Counted from the first letter of the stretch, positions 1 through 12,200 are shown. The stretch: 64,000 nucleotides of DNA from Haemonchus contortus (GCA_000469685.2 LS997562.1:44892869-44956868); one strand, 5' to 3'. Program-made: numbers and translations. The notes: generated by a model from the letters alone, not told the origin.

Positions 1-6
1 ACGGAC

Positions 7-142
7 TTTCGAAAATCGAGAGCGAAATTCATCGGCAGTTGTTTATCTCTGCTCCGCCCAACTCCGATTTTCGAAATAAACATCTCGACCAACTTGTGAA
101 GGCTATTTAAAGGCCTCGTTGTCTCCTTAATAATCGTTATCC
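7..142 (+). promoter_or_regulatory. proximal promoter and 5' leader of the gene at 143
   Basis: A TATA-like TATTTAAA lies at 104-111, about 32 bases before the ATG at 143. Upstream is a perfect 12-base inverted repeat: TTTCGAAAATCG at 7-18 and its reverse complement at 65-76. The position fits a short core promoter, and the repeat could bind a dimeric factor. Both roles are inferred; no known site is recognised. Confidence 0.4.
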
Positions 143-787
143 ATGACAATCATGCCTGGCGACTCTTCAACTCATTCAAAAACTGCCACTATCAAGCTTT
201 ACATGAACCGCATTCCACGTCTCACAATCACCTATAAGGACAAGCACGATCTGTATGAGGCATTCAAGATGAAGGCACGGGAACTTGGCCTTCCACTTGA
301 AACCGTTTTTTGGATTGATGATGATGGTGAGCCGATAAGGCTGAACAACGCCAACACTCTCATGGGCATCGCCAAGAACTCGTCGGTCCTGCACATTTAC
401 GCAACTGTTGCTGAACAGGGAGAAGACAGCTCTTGCTCCAGTTCTGAAGAGCTCGCTCGGTGTAGGCGACCGTGGAGCGGCAGGCATCGCTCTCGTGGAC
501 GAAGAAGTCGCAGTCACTCTCGTGGGGAACGTTCTCGTTCAGCTGAACGCTTCACTAGCTTCGATCGTTCCCGCAGAACTCGCTATCACCATGGACACCA
601 TCCTTTCTCTGGACTCGAAAATTTTGACAATTCGATGACTGACCCTTGGTGCGGACAATGGACACCTCCCATCTGTTGTGCTCGTGGTGGCTTTGGTCCA
701 CGCGGTGGTTTTTGCGGTCGTGGAGGTTTCGGAAGCCGTGGTGGAAGCCGTGGTGGTGGACGTGGACGTGGATTCCATTTTCATTGA
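143..787 (+). CDS. beta-grasp (ubiquitin-like/PB1-like) protein with SR and RGG tails
   Basis: Uninterrupted 214-residue reading frame. Residues about 16-89 have the spacing of a beta-grasp domain: a basic first strand (TIKLYMNRIPRLTITY), a helix (DLYEAFKMKARELG), then VFWIDDDGEPIRL and a last strand SVLHIYATV. The DDDGE turn resembles the acidic motif of PB1 domains, while the VLHIY end resembles SUMO-like Rad60-type domains, and I cannot choose between them. Residues about 113-147 are rich in Arg-Ser (SRGRRSRSHSRGERSRS), as in splicing factors. Residues 181-210 are RGG/GRG repeats, typical RNA-binding and arginine-methylation tracts. There is no diglycine end, so it is not a conjugated modifier. 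No introns are visible, unlike the GST and SLC6 genes, so it may be a retrocopy that gained a promoter. An RNA-associated nuclear role is inference from composition. Confidence 0.75.
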   Translation: MTIMPGDSSTHSKTATIKLYMNRIPRLTITYKDKHDLYEAFKMKARELGLPLETVFWIDDDGEPIRLNNANTLMGIAKNSSVLHIYATVAEQGEDSSCSSSEELARCRRPWSGRHRSRGRRSRSHSRGERSRSAERFTSFDRSRRTRYHHGHHPFSGLENFDNSMTDPWCGQWTPPICCARGGFGPRGGFCGRGGFGSRGGSRGGGRGRGFHFH

Positions 788-922
788 GTGTTTCATTTTG
801 CATCCGTGTCGCTTTATAGAAGGAACCAATGAAATTGTGCAATTGATGCTGTCGTTTCCCTCTCCATTTCCTCTTTGTAATACTCATTTATCACCTTATC
901 TTATTTACACTTGTGTATGAGA

Positions 923-928
923 AATAAA
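923..928 (+). terminator. polyadenylation signal of the gene at 143
   Basis: Canonical AATAAA 136 bases after the stop codon of the 143-787 gene, followed by AATAATG and a T-rich stretch. No other gene end lies nearby on this strand. Confidence 0.6.
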
Positions 929-1936
929 TAATGTTTGGTATGATATGCGTCCTGTATTTGACATAATCACCAACACACAGACACCAATGAGATGTTTAAG
1001 TTTCAACTGAGCACTGAATTCTTCGAGGAGTGTGCACTGTGCCCGCTTCGGTTGTGATTTAGTGGTGGCGGTTGGATTTGTTGACTATACCTTGAAATAT
1101 AAATTATCATAGTGTAATAGTCTCCATGATGCTGCTGTTCGTGAAATGGTATCGTGGGTGAAATGTGGTACTGAAATCGTAATAATACGTTTGAAATAAA
1201 ATGCAACTGGAAAAAAGATTAAATTTCTTCCCTAGAAAAAAATTATCGAGTTCTACAAAGACCATGGGAGGTGGCGAAGTCAAGATTACCATTTGAATAT
1301 TTGTTTTGGTGGTTCTTCGTGTCTTATTACCTCCTACGTGGTTCTAAAAGAATATGATGAGTTTTTGAAGGGAACTTTGATTTGGATAAAACAAAAAATC
1401 TTAATTGGAATTGGTGCACTCAGGAAAATCTCTTTGCCATGGTCACAATTTCTAGTTTACACCTATATCTCTAGGCTAGAACTTAAAGGAAAGCTGTTGT
1501 TTAGCTTACAGGGTGACTGCTAGGGCTGGGCTGGATTGTGTAGCACCGTTTGTTACGTTTACTTTATTCTGAACGATGTTTTTATTTAAACTTCTTATCT
1601 CGTCGGCAACGCCGTGGGCTCCCCCAGACCACAGTAACTTCGAATCTGAGAGAGCTTTATTTCAGCAAGTTACCCCCTATTTTGGAGTGCATTCCTTTAG
1701 CTTTGGAAAATAGAGTGAGGGACCGATTAAACGAGCACGAATCACAGCTAAACCTCAGCAAGAGTCAATTCCACCCTCACTACGAAATAGAAATTCCTCT
1801 TTCATTTAGCGTTAAATTTTAGTACGCGGCCTACCTTGGTGAATTGATTACCTCTTCTTCCAATACAATTGAGTTTTATCCAACGACAGAAGACCAACAT
1901 TCAATAAAGACCCTAGACAAGTCTTTTAACAATTAA
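929..1936. other. intergenic, no gene seen
   Basis: Short open frames occur on both strands but none has a recognisable motif or matching splice sites. Nothing else stands out. Confidence 0.5.
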
Positions 1937-2045
1937 CCCTCGGAGGTTGGAAGGCTTGGTTGGGTGTGTATCGAAGCGGGACTCGAACCTCGACCATGCG
2001 TTTGTAATAGTGCGCCGCTCACCATTCAGCCATTTAGTGAAGAAA
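1937..2045 (-). repeat. tRNA-derived SINE-like repeat, copy A
   Basis: Read on the minus strand it looks like a tRNA-type Pol III promoter: an A-box-like TGGCTGAATGGTGAGCGG, then a B box GGTTCGAGTCC about 30 bases on. It is followed by a conserved tail that reads GGAAGGCTTGGTTGG on the plus strand. The same tail and B-box neighbourhood recur near 3.8, 17.9, 49.85 and 55.4 kb. There is no acceptor stem or paired anticodon arm, so it is not a tRNA gene. Confidence 0.55.
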
Positions 2046-2781
2046 GGGTGTAGGATTACCCAAACACCTAGTGGTGTGATGTGGGTGCAACGGGTGAAGA
2101 GATGGGTATCGTTGTGTAAGTATACCTAATAATAGACCGTGGATTGTCAAGCTGAAGATAAGCCTAAAAATAGTAGTTAGACGGCGATGCTGTGGCTGAC
2201 ATTGAACAACGCTAGTAGCAATCTTCATTCATTCTTATACAAGAAATAAGCCGAATAGTACAATGGGTCTAAGATAATCTCAAAGTATTACAAGGAGTAT
2301 CGTTTTTTTTTGTACAACGAGGTCAGAGACCGGCACTACTCAAGATTTATATGGAATATATCGATTTACATGAGCGGACCCTGCGACGGTGCAGGATTAA
2401 CGCTTGGGAGAAGAATATCGAATTTACATGATATCACTCACATGATCAGTGGTGTTGGTTGAGGTCGGGAGGGCTTCCTCTGAGGTAACTTCAAGTCTAG
2501 ATCAACGAAAGCACCTAGATGATAATAATATTGGTTAGTATTGTACATAGTAACCGAAAATCAACTCGAAAGAAGCCTCTCAAAAAAAAAAACATTGGGC
2601 TGACACGATAAAAAATCGCAGAATCACAAATTGATACAACTGATTCTGTTCATAGGGGCACCGGATAAATCGTTCTCTTTCTCTTTTGGAAAAATATCTC
2701 TAAGCAAGCTCTCACAACACTGGCTCGGTTTCTTCCCGCTAACTCTAATAAATATTGTGAGGCTGTGGATTTGGAAAGGTA
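2046..2781. other. intergenic, 3' flank of the GST gene
   Basis: AT-rich with a short poly(A) run near 2582. No coding signal, and no clear AATAAA on the minus strand for the GST gene that ends at 2782. Confidence 0.4.
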
Positions 2782-5700
2782 TTAGAAGTGGGAATCTGGC
2801 CGTGACTGAATGTATGGGCGCATATGGGGCAGTGCCTCGAAACGATCACAGAACTCTTTCAAATTAGGGAAGTGCGCCAAGTAGAAGCTGTCATAGCAGC
2901 TTTGATATCGAGTAAGCATTTCAATCAGTGCGATATCGGCCCATGAGATCTGAAAGGATCAGAAATAGAAATTCGCCCTATAAAGTCAATCACAAAGAGA
3001 GGAAACTGTTGTTACAATTCGAGCTTATTTGCAGCTGGACTGGTGTTATCGTCTGTTTGATTGTTTGATCAAATGGCAAAAAGAGCAGGAAATTATTTGA
3101 AAGTTTCAGAGGCTGTGATGTTACTACCCCAGGGATAGTCGTAGGAAGGGTTCCAGAGCCGTGCTCGGTGCAAAAGGTAATCATCACTAACTTGTATAAT
3201 GAAGTATTCGGACAAACGATAAAATTCGATGAAAACCGATCTCTGGAAGGCGGGTGCGTGGTCGAATTAATAAAATGAAGCGAGCGGTCTATTCTTGCTT
3301 ATATCTTCTTTACGTTAAAAATCAAGGAATAGAAGAAACATGCAGGTGTATCAATTTTTGATGAAGTCAATGGATCCGAAAATCAAGAAACTCACCTTCG
3401 ATCCAACGAGATATCTTTTACTTCTGAGTTCATCTTCGTACTTTTCAAGGCAAGGGAAGAGAGCGGTATTCTTAAATTCGTTCCAGACCTCACGCTAGAA
3501 AAACACGATCGAAATCTGATGAAATAGCTAGTCAAACTTCGATCCTAGGAATTCGCGTGAATTGATCTCATCTATAATACTCATTATGGGAACAATTCAT
3601 CCTGCTCTGTATGCCGTAATTTTTTAAGTTGTCCTGTATATTTATGTAATTACGAGTGTTGTACCCACAGTAAGGATCACTTGTTCAAAATTCAGTAGAT
3701 ATTGAAGCATTCACCCTTTGGACTGCAGGAATTGAGCCACATAAACGAGAAAGTGGCTGGAGGTAGTGCAGCGACAAGTAGCACACTAGCACACACGTAT
3801 GGTCCTCGATTCGAGCCCGGGATCGATACTACCTCAAACCAACAAGCCTTCCATCCCTTTGGGATCAGTTAATTGGTACCGAATCAGTCCCAGAGTATAA
3901 AGTCACTGACTTTTACACGGCTAGCCACCCCAACCCATTTTATGGATCACATACCTATTTAAACCTCCGCCACTACGATTCTGAATGTTAGCCGAATGCG
4001 AGGGCGCACCCCTCGATGGGATTGCTTCACGTCGAAGGCTTTATCCTTTTTTTTGATCCAGAGTAAAAACAGAGCATGGAAAGGAAGAAAGGGAAGTAGG
4101 ACCAACTAATAAATGTCAAAGCAGGGTTAATACGCAATACATAATAAATGAATGTTCACCCGTTCTTCGTAGTTTTTCGTGAGTGTGGCTCGAATAATAG
4201 GCGTAAGACCAATATGCAGTTCTTCCAGCTTGTTGAGTATTTCATCAATCGTTTTTCGTTCCTCAGAGGTGCTCCCATAAAGATCTGAACTTTCCTGATT
4301 TCAGTAAAATACATTCCTTTTATGGAATATTATCATCATTTGGTCATTCTTATACTTTACTTACTAACTCGATTTAATATTTGATTTTTGGTCTTCTATT
4401 GAGTACTCATAAGGTCAGCCATATAACATGGAGTATGAACGAATCGGGCGCAACAGTGGTGCGTGTCGCTCTTCGCAAGCAAGTGAAGAAAGCGTTTACG
4501 CTTTTATACTTCAACCAGGCAGTATGTTGGCAAGCATACATAAGCTGATGAAAAGGTCAGAGTAAATGTCAGAGGTAGTCTCAATTTGCCATCCAGAATG
4601 CAGTCCATGCTCCATGGAAAGAATACAAGTGATCTTCGCCTTGTCGTGCCGGATAAGGCTTACCATTAGATCACTCGGCGTGACGAGGCTCTTAGGCTTA
4701 GGCGGACAATGTTGTACTCTTACCGCCGTCGATAGCTTCAATCAAAACTGCTGGCCTTCTTTCCTTTTTTTTACGAATTCTCCTTTATCGGTTCGCTGCT
4801 CCTGTTAGCGAGTTAGTAGCTGTTTGTTATTTGCTTGCACATCGCACAGCTCCAAGCTGGCGTACTAGCACGAGAGTTATAGAAGAGAGCTCTTCAGTCG
4901 GGATGGAGTAGTGCGGAGATTTCCTGCTACTTGTTAATGTTGTCGATGAATAGGTGCCTAAAATCTCGCGAAAGTGACAAAGTGGTAATGATTTGAAATA
5001 ATCTTTAGGCTCCATTTCTATACTTGAACGGCTTCCTCCTTCCGGATCGAAAGTTAAAACTTTGTGCGGATGCGACGATGATCCGTCTCTCGGATCGGTG
5101 GGTCGGCTGAGGTCGTACTTCTTTTGCTGTTGTCATAGTTCATGCTTCGAAAGTTCCTTCTCATCCACTTTGAGCTGTCTCTAATGATATTGAAATCCTA
5201 ACAGCTCCTTCTAAGTAGATCTATCCTATTCTGCGATTTCATGAGATCCATCAAGAAGTGTTGGACCCATTCACATTACTATAGCAGATTGATGCCCACA
5301 TGTTTCTAGCTTCTGGTTTGATGGGCGCACACACAGGATGTCGTGGTCGTGCTTTGATCTATTCTTTAAAAGCGTCGTAGGAAGTTCTTGTGTCTGAGTG
5401 CATGGAAAGGTAAGCGAACTGAAGGATGCAAATCACATAGGTATAGGCAAACGAACACACAACGCGTCTAGTATAAATGTAGACAAAATATACAAGTAGT
5501 GTAATCCCTAAGTTCATTGGGCTTCATGATGCAATAATATTATTCGGTTTGGAAGAAAGGGCTGTTTGAAATCTCTCTAGTTACATATACGTCTCTTTTA
5601 CGTAGATCTTTTGACATAGAAAGTACAGGAAGAGAAAATAACTAACGTAGACGAGAAGCGACGTAGCGGGAAATCTCATTGACGCCGATGATTTTGGTTT

Positions 5701-8700
5701 CGTCATCAACCAGTAGCACTGGAAGTTTAGTATCATCAGGGTAACCGTCTGAAACAGTGTTATTACAAAAGTACGTCGACGTTACTGGAATACCTAACAA
5801 CAACTTAGTAATCAGCTCCTCCTAGTGTTGCATCGGAAACTAGATATTCATATTTCGTAATTGAATTATGCATATGATATACTCTTTGGGACTTGAATTC
5901 TTTTAAGAAACCAATGGACTTCACTTGGTCGATTCCCTACACGTTTTCGGGCATGCTCTACGTAGCCAATCAGGCACGGTCTAAACCCTCCCGATTTATG
6001 GACTCGACGCCTTGTAGCTCTTCAAACCAACGCTTTTATCAACCTTTTCAAAGGAAGTAAGTACACACTGAGTGCTGCGAATTGTATCCTGGCGAATTAA
6101 ACAGTTGATCCTCTTTAGCTGTTCGAAGGTAGTTATTATTTCCGGTGACCGGCGATAACCGTTCTAATTCTGAAATACATCGCGCTCCCAATGCATGGTC
6201 AATGGTTGATGGCCAGAATTACGCATTCGGCTGATCACAATTCTCTTGAAGCCATTCTAGGTAGCCATTCTCCCAGAAGAATCCGGTATCGTTAATCGAC
6301 CTAGAAAGGATGGAATGTTCCGGGAATCGATTTAGAATTCGATCCTCGACATTTGTGCATTTGCCGGCACCCATTCTCGACTACTGGGTAAGCATTTTAT
6401 CTCGTAACCAGTCGGATCGCCCAGCTAACGCCGGGCTCTCCTCCTTCTAATGTAATGCCCGGCTTCGCCGGGCATCCTCCTCCTTGTGTCAAAGCCGGAA
6501 AGCCCCTTCACATTCGCGCTCACTACTTCACTACAATCGCTCCAACGTGAATAATCTCAACATTTACTTTTGAAATGGATCATGTGACACTACTTCTCGA
6601 ACTTCGTCAGAGCGGTTATAAAACAATTCTGGAAAACACAGTATCATCTTGAGTTCGTCATTCTAGGATGTGCGTGCTTGGTCAAAGAATGATAGAGAAA
6701 GAAAATAAGCACACATATCAAAGGCTTTCAACACTAATCAGAATCTCATTGGTATTATTAAAACCCATTTAATTGCATGCCAATTTCTTCAGAAATGATT
6801 AGAAAGTCATTCTAGAGAGCACTGCCCGATCTGAAAAGAGCGAAATTTTCCTTTTCGGATAGTGCTTGGTCAGGGAATGATACAGAAAGCCGGCTTGAGA
6901 AGCATACCTATCTGAGGCTTCCGGTCTAATCAGCACCTTACTGGTTTTAAGAAAACGCTAATTTGCCCAATCCTGTGCATGTCCCACCCCTGAAGTAGGA
7001 GCTTCGCTGAGCTCGAATGTGTTCTTTTCGTCTTGCCCTCTCCCCAACTTATCCCAAAAAGACCCGACTTATGCAGGTGCTCCCTAAGGTAATATGGAAT
7101 TTTTGTACAATTGAACGAACAAACAAACAGTTGGACGCAAGCGTATCTTTCATGATGAGCTGTTGTACAGATTTGGAATTTGGAAAAACTTCATCTAGCT
7201 ACTGAAGTATCATGAAGTGGATAGTTTTTTGGAGTGCATAAGCGAAATTCACAATAAAAATTCAAAATTTCGATAAGATTAGATTTCTAGTGATTTTCAT
7301 GGATTTCCGATTATGGTTCCACGGAAAATTACGCGTCTATTCTGGAAAATAGATTAAATGCGGAGGTATTTCCGGTGAAAATTTTTCGTGCGCAAAAAGG
7401 TTTTTTGCCCATGAAGCCTAACCTCTCTCCTCCCTGCGAACTTGGCTGCCAACCGATAGTTGAGTCGTCCATAGTATGAGTATTCAGCACGACAGTAAAT
7501 AATCAGGAGAACGTTCAATGTATAAGAGTTAGGTGATATTCCCCAATTTGAACCGCTTTGTGGGTATTGATCTCTTAAAATTAATGGGTGATCGTGGAAT
7601 TGTTTCCATTCTGAGCTTCTCTAGAACCTAGGGGTTTGATTGTCCTGCGTCGTGGGAGGCGAGTTCTGATTTTTAGTCTGTGACGTCATATGAAGAGCAT
7701 CGGTTAAGTTCCCATTTCATAGCTGTTTTCTGACTGCGCTCATTTGATCTCCACGCTCTTGATCGTGCCTACGTGACTTTTGCGAGGACACACAAACGGA
7801 CACACAAAGTTAGCGGTTTATATATATAGAGGATAATTGCCAACAAGGTGTACGATAACTCCGAAATTGGTGAAAACTGGAAGGCTTTCAACAAAACGGA
7901 AAGAATGAGCTGGTGACGCAACTAGGCACCAGGATTTCATAGACAGTTGCGTTGGGTCTGCGGTCTAACGTCAAAATTTTTATCCTCTATCCTATTATCA
8001 CAGTTACTCGTGAATTCTCATAACCACGTCATTCATTTCTTTTAGCAAAAATTCACTCTGTAAGCGAAAAAAGCGGAAAATTCTTCTAAACGATACAACA
8101 CAAGTGCGCAGGGCATAACTCCACAACTTTCATACATCCTTTATCATTTATATTGCCCCGGATATTTAGCCGAATGAATAATAATGGATGGTTGGGAGAA
8201 TTGGACGGAAAGCTTCGAGGTAAAGGGTTCATCGTAGCATAGCTGCGCCTGTTACATTTTAACGTATTCCTTCCTGCTAGGATAGATGAAAGTATGTTTG
8301 ATGATTCAGGTAACAAGTAGAGAATTGGCTTAGTGATGCCGCAGCTCAATAGGCATACGACTTCCGGCTTATTTTTTAAATTATAAGCATCTGTTGTAAT
8401 AACGGATTCTGCGTCTGGAGTGGCTCTGACATGAGAGTGCAGCTCGATGTAGCATTTCCAATGACGACCATCAAAACAAAGCTCATCGCAGCTGCAACAG
8501 ATGATCCCTTCCTCAAGTTCGGTGCTAACAGAGGCCATAGAAAGGATGGCCCAATAGAATGTCGTCGTTTTACAAGCTCATAGGTTCACGCTGGTGATTG
8601 ATCAAAGAAGGACTCGGATGGAATGTCCTGCTCTTGCATTTACTCCTGCTGAATGCTCACGACTTATCGATCTTGCGCTTGTTCGTGATTTTAGTACTTG

Positions 8701-9268
8701 GCGTGTGACCATATAGATTTGTAGTATAAGTGTTCCGAAATGGAAAATGGATTCTTCATGCATGGCTGTAGATACGTAGCAATAGTTGTCCCTGAGAAGT
8801 CTATATGCTTGTATATCACTTAAAAATGCTCGACGTCCCGGATTCGAGAATTGAAATTAGTCAGAATCATCTTTTCAAGTGTTGTCAGCAGGCGTGATTC
8901 CTTTTTCAAAAGCTGTGTCAGAGGTGAAGGTAGAGAACAGCAAGTAACTCCATTCAACAAAGTGCAGAATGGAGTGCCTCTTTATTCCTACCCCTCTTAA
9001 ACCTACAAAGGTAATCCTGAATCCAATTTTCCAATTCGGAAGTTTTATACTTCCGAAAACATATTCTCTGCGTTTTCGTTCCCTTTGCGAAAAATTCTTC
9101 AACTCAATCAGCATATACACATAACATACCTCTTTTCTTCCTCAATTTCCACTGAAAAATTGTAATCTTGGTGTCGATGAATCGTTTCTCGGCATAGATG
9201 AGCATCAATCTCACAGCTTCAGCTCGTCCTCGTCCTTTCAGCGAGATCAGTTCCAATTTTTCGTCCAT
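2782..9268 (-). CDS. glutathione S-transferase-like protein, nematode sigma-type fold, active-site residues replaced
   Basis: Five exons on the minus strand: 9130-9268, 5647-5748, 4160-4284, 3396-3494 and 2782-2949. All introns are GT..AG and the phases match, giving 633 bases and 210 aa, the normal GST length (about 206-210). The N-terminal thioredoxin-like domain shows KGRGRAEAVRL (residues 11-21), the cis-proline segment KLPVLLVDD (54-62, Pro56) and EISRYVASRL. The all-helical C-terminal domain keeps the N-cap motif ISWADIAL (156-163) and ends SRPDSHF. The family normally conjugates glutathione to electrophiles or binds hydrophobic ligands in the cytosol. Here the catalytic Tyr (Y-F-x-G-R-G) is Ser9, the Gln-Ser pair before the I-x-R-Y helix is Gly68-Val69, and the usual F-G-Q before L-P is D-T-K. 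It is probably a binding or divergent GST. The large first intron (5749-9129) holds repeats and an unrelated open frame. Confidence 0.9.
3752..3937 (+). repeat. tRNA-derived SINE-like repeat, copy B
   Basis: Plus-strand copy inside the GST intron between exons 3 and 4. It has an A-box-like GGAGGTAGTGCAGCGACAAG, a B-box-like CGATTCGAGCCC about 35 bases later, and then the shared tail in the form AACAAGCCTTCCATCCC. It continues to about 3937, longer than the other copies. Confidence 0.5.
6455..6475. repeat. perfect 9-bp hairpin
   Basis: ATGCCCGGC, loop TTC, GCCGGGCAT: a GC-rich hairpin in an AT-rich intron of the GST gene. It is flanked by CTCCTCCTT on the left and TCCTCCTCCTT on the right, which suggests part of a dispersed element rather than a gene signal. 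Confidence 0.5.
6662..6985. repeat. diverged tandem duplication, about 190-bp unit
   Basis: Two copies share GTGCTTGGTCA, then GAATGATA-AGAAAG, then TCTAATCAG-type and ACTGGTTTTA-type blocks in the same order. They start near 6670 and 6862. Divergence is considerable, so the duplication is old. It lies in GST intron 1. Confidence 0.4.
8086..8538 (-). CDS. unassigned 150-aa open frame with a zinc-finger-like start, inside GST intron 1
   Basis: Starts at an ATG and runs 150 codons on the same strand as the GST gene, within its first intron. Near the start it reads GIICCSCDELCFDGRHWKC, which resembles the first half of a ZZ-type zinc finger (I-C-x2-C, then G-x-x-x-K-C) and, less well, a FLYWCH-type W-x-C core. 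The later cysteines are not in any pattern I know. It could be a nested gene, a relic of a mobile element, or a chance frame. No promoter or poly(A) signal is evident. Confidence 0.25.
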   Translation of the reverse strand: MASVSTELEEGIICCSCDELCFDGRHWKCYIELHSHVRATPDAESVITTDAYNLKNKPEVVCLLSCGITKPILYLLPESSNILSSILAGRNTLKCNRRSYATMNPLPRSFPSNSPNHPLLFIRLNIRGNINDKGCMKVVELCPAHLCCIV

Positions 9269-9278
9269 TAGGACCGTC

Positions 9279-9292
9279 CTGAATGAATAGTT
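9279..9292 (-). promoter_or_regulatory. probable trans-splice acceptor of the GST gene
   Basis: On the minus strand the sequence CTATTCATTCAG ends 10 bases before the GST ATG (9268). This is a good 3' splice site with no convincing upstream coding exon, so spliced-leader addition here is the simplest reading. A non-coding first exon is the alternative. Confidence 0.5.
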
Positions 9293-12200
9293 TTTCTTAA
9301 ATACTCCTAGGGACAACGGAGAGTAGAACTGTAGTGTCAACGGATTTTGGCAGAAGAATAAATTGGACACGTAAAGCGAATTACTGTTGAAATAGAGGAA
9401 ATCTAGTAGGCGTGACCAGACAACACTCATTGTTTTCGTAGACCTCTAGTACGACAGTGCCACCGCCTCGTGCTATGATATGATCATCGTGAAGAAAACT
9501 CCCATTTGTTGGAGACGTTTACACTTCGGCCATACCACCGATGAAAAAAGTGTTTGAATTGGACCACTATTAGTTTCTTATGACGAGGTTTCCTTCGGCT
9601 CGTTCATCAGAATGTCTTTAGCAATATGCGCCATCCCTCTACTTTCCTAGTCTTTCGCACTTATAAAGCGTTCCAGAATTGAGCCGTACGCGCTCATCTG
9701 GCCACTCACTATTGGACCTTCCCTCCCTCACTGGTACGCAACTGCTAACTTACGTAGCACCTTTTTTACAGAAAAAATCTTATCAATGGTGAAAACATTT
9801 AATTTCTAACTCATTTTGTCTCGAAAACAATTCATTAATGCATAATTTGACGCGAGTTTCCTCCAATGGATTTAAGTGGAGATTCAAAAAACGCGGAAAC
9901 TGTCGCGAAGGGGAAACCCAGCTTTCTCTCTACTGGCACTATCTGGGCTTCGAGTTCTTTTGTTAGAAAACACCAATCGTTTCAATGTCCCATGCTACGT
10001 ACAGTGTTTTGGAAAAAGGTGGGCTTAATTCGCTTGGGAGGTAATGTTTCTATAGGCCAGCAATTTAGTCGTGACATAATTGCCACAGTTAAAATTACTC
10101 ATTTCATTGGTTTGGGAAAAAGTTAGTACTTGGCCTGTAGCTGAATGAAGGGTTATTTTATCCAACAATCTATTAATGTCAATTTTCTGATGTCGTTCTT
10201 TTGGTGGTTGTCTAGATGGTTATCACCACTGTGAAAATGAGGTATAGAAAAGATTATGGTGATATTCAGAATTCTGGAATAGGATCAAACTACCATTTCA
10301 TTCGTCCTCAAAGGATCTCGAAGTAGTAACACTTGTCAGGAATTCAGGAAATTATGATGGCTAGTTAAACTATACCAAAGGATGGTTGCTGAAGGTTTTG
10401 GTGTTGATCAATACCATTTTGGGATCGTCCGCACGTTTCAGTTCCGCTAAGAGTTCCGCTTGTAGACAATTTGAAACCTTTTTGACGAAAACGTCAGTTG
10501 TACTACAGGCAGCCCGCACATAAGTCGTAGCTCCCATGTTGTGAATGAGTATGGTTTTTGCAGGTTTGAAAGAACAATCACGAGTAATTCAAATGAAGGG
10601 ATGTTGGAAAGGCAGGTATCCAAGAATTGATTCCCTAAACAGTGCGGTGGCCATATCGCAACCTCACATTCGACCATTGGATTTTTTTTACATGGGATAT
10701 CCGAGGAAAAAAATGAGAATACGAGTTCGCGCTGTTCGCATAATTAGGACTTCTCGTGGAGGGTACACCACAATGAACGATCTGTCGAGTACTAGTCGGA
10801 AAGTCTCAAAGCCAAGTTACTCGTCAATCACGCGCAGCCTTATCCATCTGGGAGAATATTCCTAGAGAATGGCTTGAATGAAGTGAAATCTGACACGAAA
10901 ACGGTGAGGGCGAAGCTTGAAGGATTAGGATGATGTTCAGTAGGATTGCTATGATACCTGATGAAATCATCGTAAAATTATATGCCAATCGATTGTGGTT
11001 GTCTATAAGAACAGACGAGCGGCTACGAGAATCACAGCGAGGCACTCGAAGGGGATGACGAGAGAGTCTGAAAAACAGTGCTCGTAGTAAAGCACAGAAC
11101 GTTTTGAGCAAACATTGGCCGGTTGCCAACCGTCCGGAAACCATTCGCCATTTGCTTTTTTGTTTTGGCGGAAGTGAAAGTATAATTAGCCCTCTCTAGT
11201 CGGCAATTTTATGCATTCTGTCGGGAATATGTCTGAAAGAAGGGGTATAGAGACAAAACTAGATGGAGATGAGGTAGGGCCAATTGTGTCGCATCTACTG
11301 CCCCGATCTTGGGATCCAATCCCGCCTTAGCAGTCATTTTAGCCAGCTAAGTCTTCTATTTTCCGCTTCGATTGATTGATGCCAGACTAGTTTGAGAGAC
11401 TGGAAGCCCCTAATTATCTAGTTGCAGACCCTGCAAGCTATTGTATTGACCAAATACTCTTTCAAACACCACTTCAGCGTTGAACGGAAGAGTGAAGCAT
11501 GGCTGAAATTTATCAACCCTAGTAAATCCTTTCCATTTTGAAAAGACAAGGGTTGAGGTCTTATTGTTAGCTTCTCAATTATCTGCAATGTTGGATTGGA
11601 GAATTTGAAGTAACCACGTAAGTAGTTGCTTCAATTCGTGCCAGGTTGTAAGTAGCCAGCGGAAGTCATGACTCTTGTGTTGGTCGTGGCATTCATGTTT
11701 GATTGGATCACATCAAGCGTTCGTCCGGGTGCTCTTATTAGATTCCCGGGAATAACCTCGTTACATGAACCTTCAGAACCAATAGGAGAATGTGACCCTA
11801 CCACTATGAAGGTCCTTGTCAAGTAAATATGGGAGCGGCTCCGACATATAATGGGTGGCTTTCTGGCAGCAAAAGCTTGCCCTCATGCACAGCCGTCCAA
11901 AGCTGCAACGTGTCCCGTGCCGCTTTTTATACTTGTTCGGGCTCATTCAACGTTATTATTGCAAAAGGGTAGCCGACATGACAAGCTGTCGTCGTTGCCT
12001 GCGTCGGCTGCTTGAAGCCGTCCCCGCGAACTCTTTCGCTTCCGCTTGGCGTGAGAGGTCATGCGCTGATTGACGCTCATAAATTTGCATAGTGAATGCG
12101 AATGGAGTCCATTTGACATCAGACGGCTGTCCTCTTCGTACCCATCCATTATACGGCATTTATACGTCAAATTTCTGACACATTCCGAATCACGGACACT

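Noticed and set aside
1937..2045. Functional tRNA gene
   Set aside because: A and B boxes are present, but no acceptor stem or anticodon arm pairs. It recurs with a shared non-tRNA tail, so it is a SINE-type repeat.
9731..9790. Minus-strand donor GTAAGT near 9752 as the end of an upstream GST exon
   Set aside because: The only acceptor in range would leave a 7-base exon, and the GST ATG already has its own acceptor.
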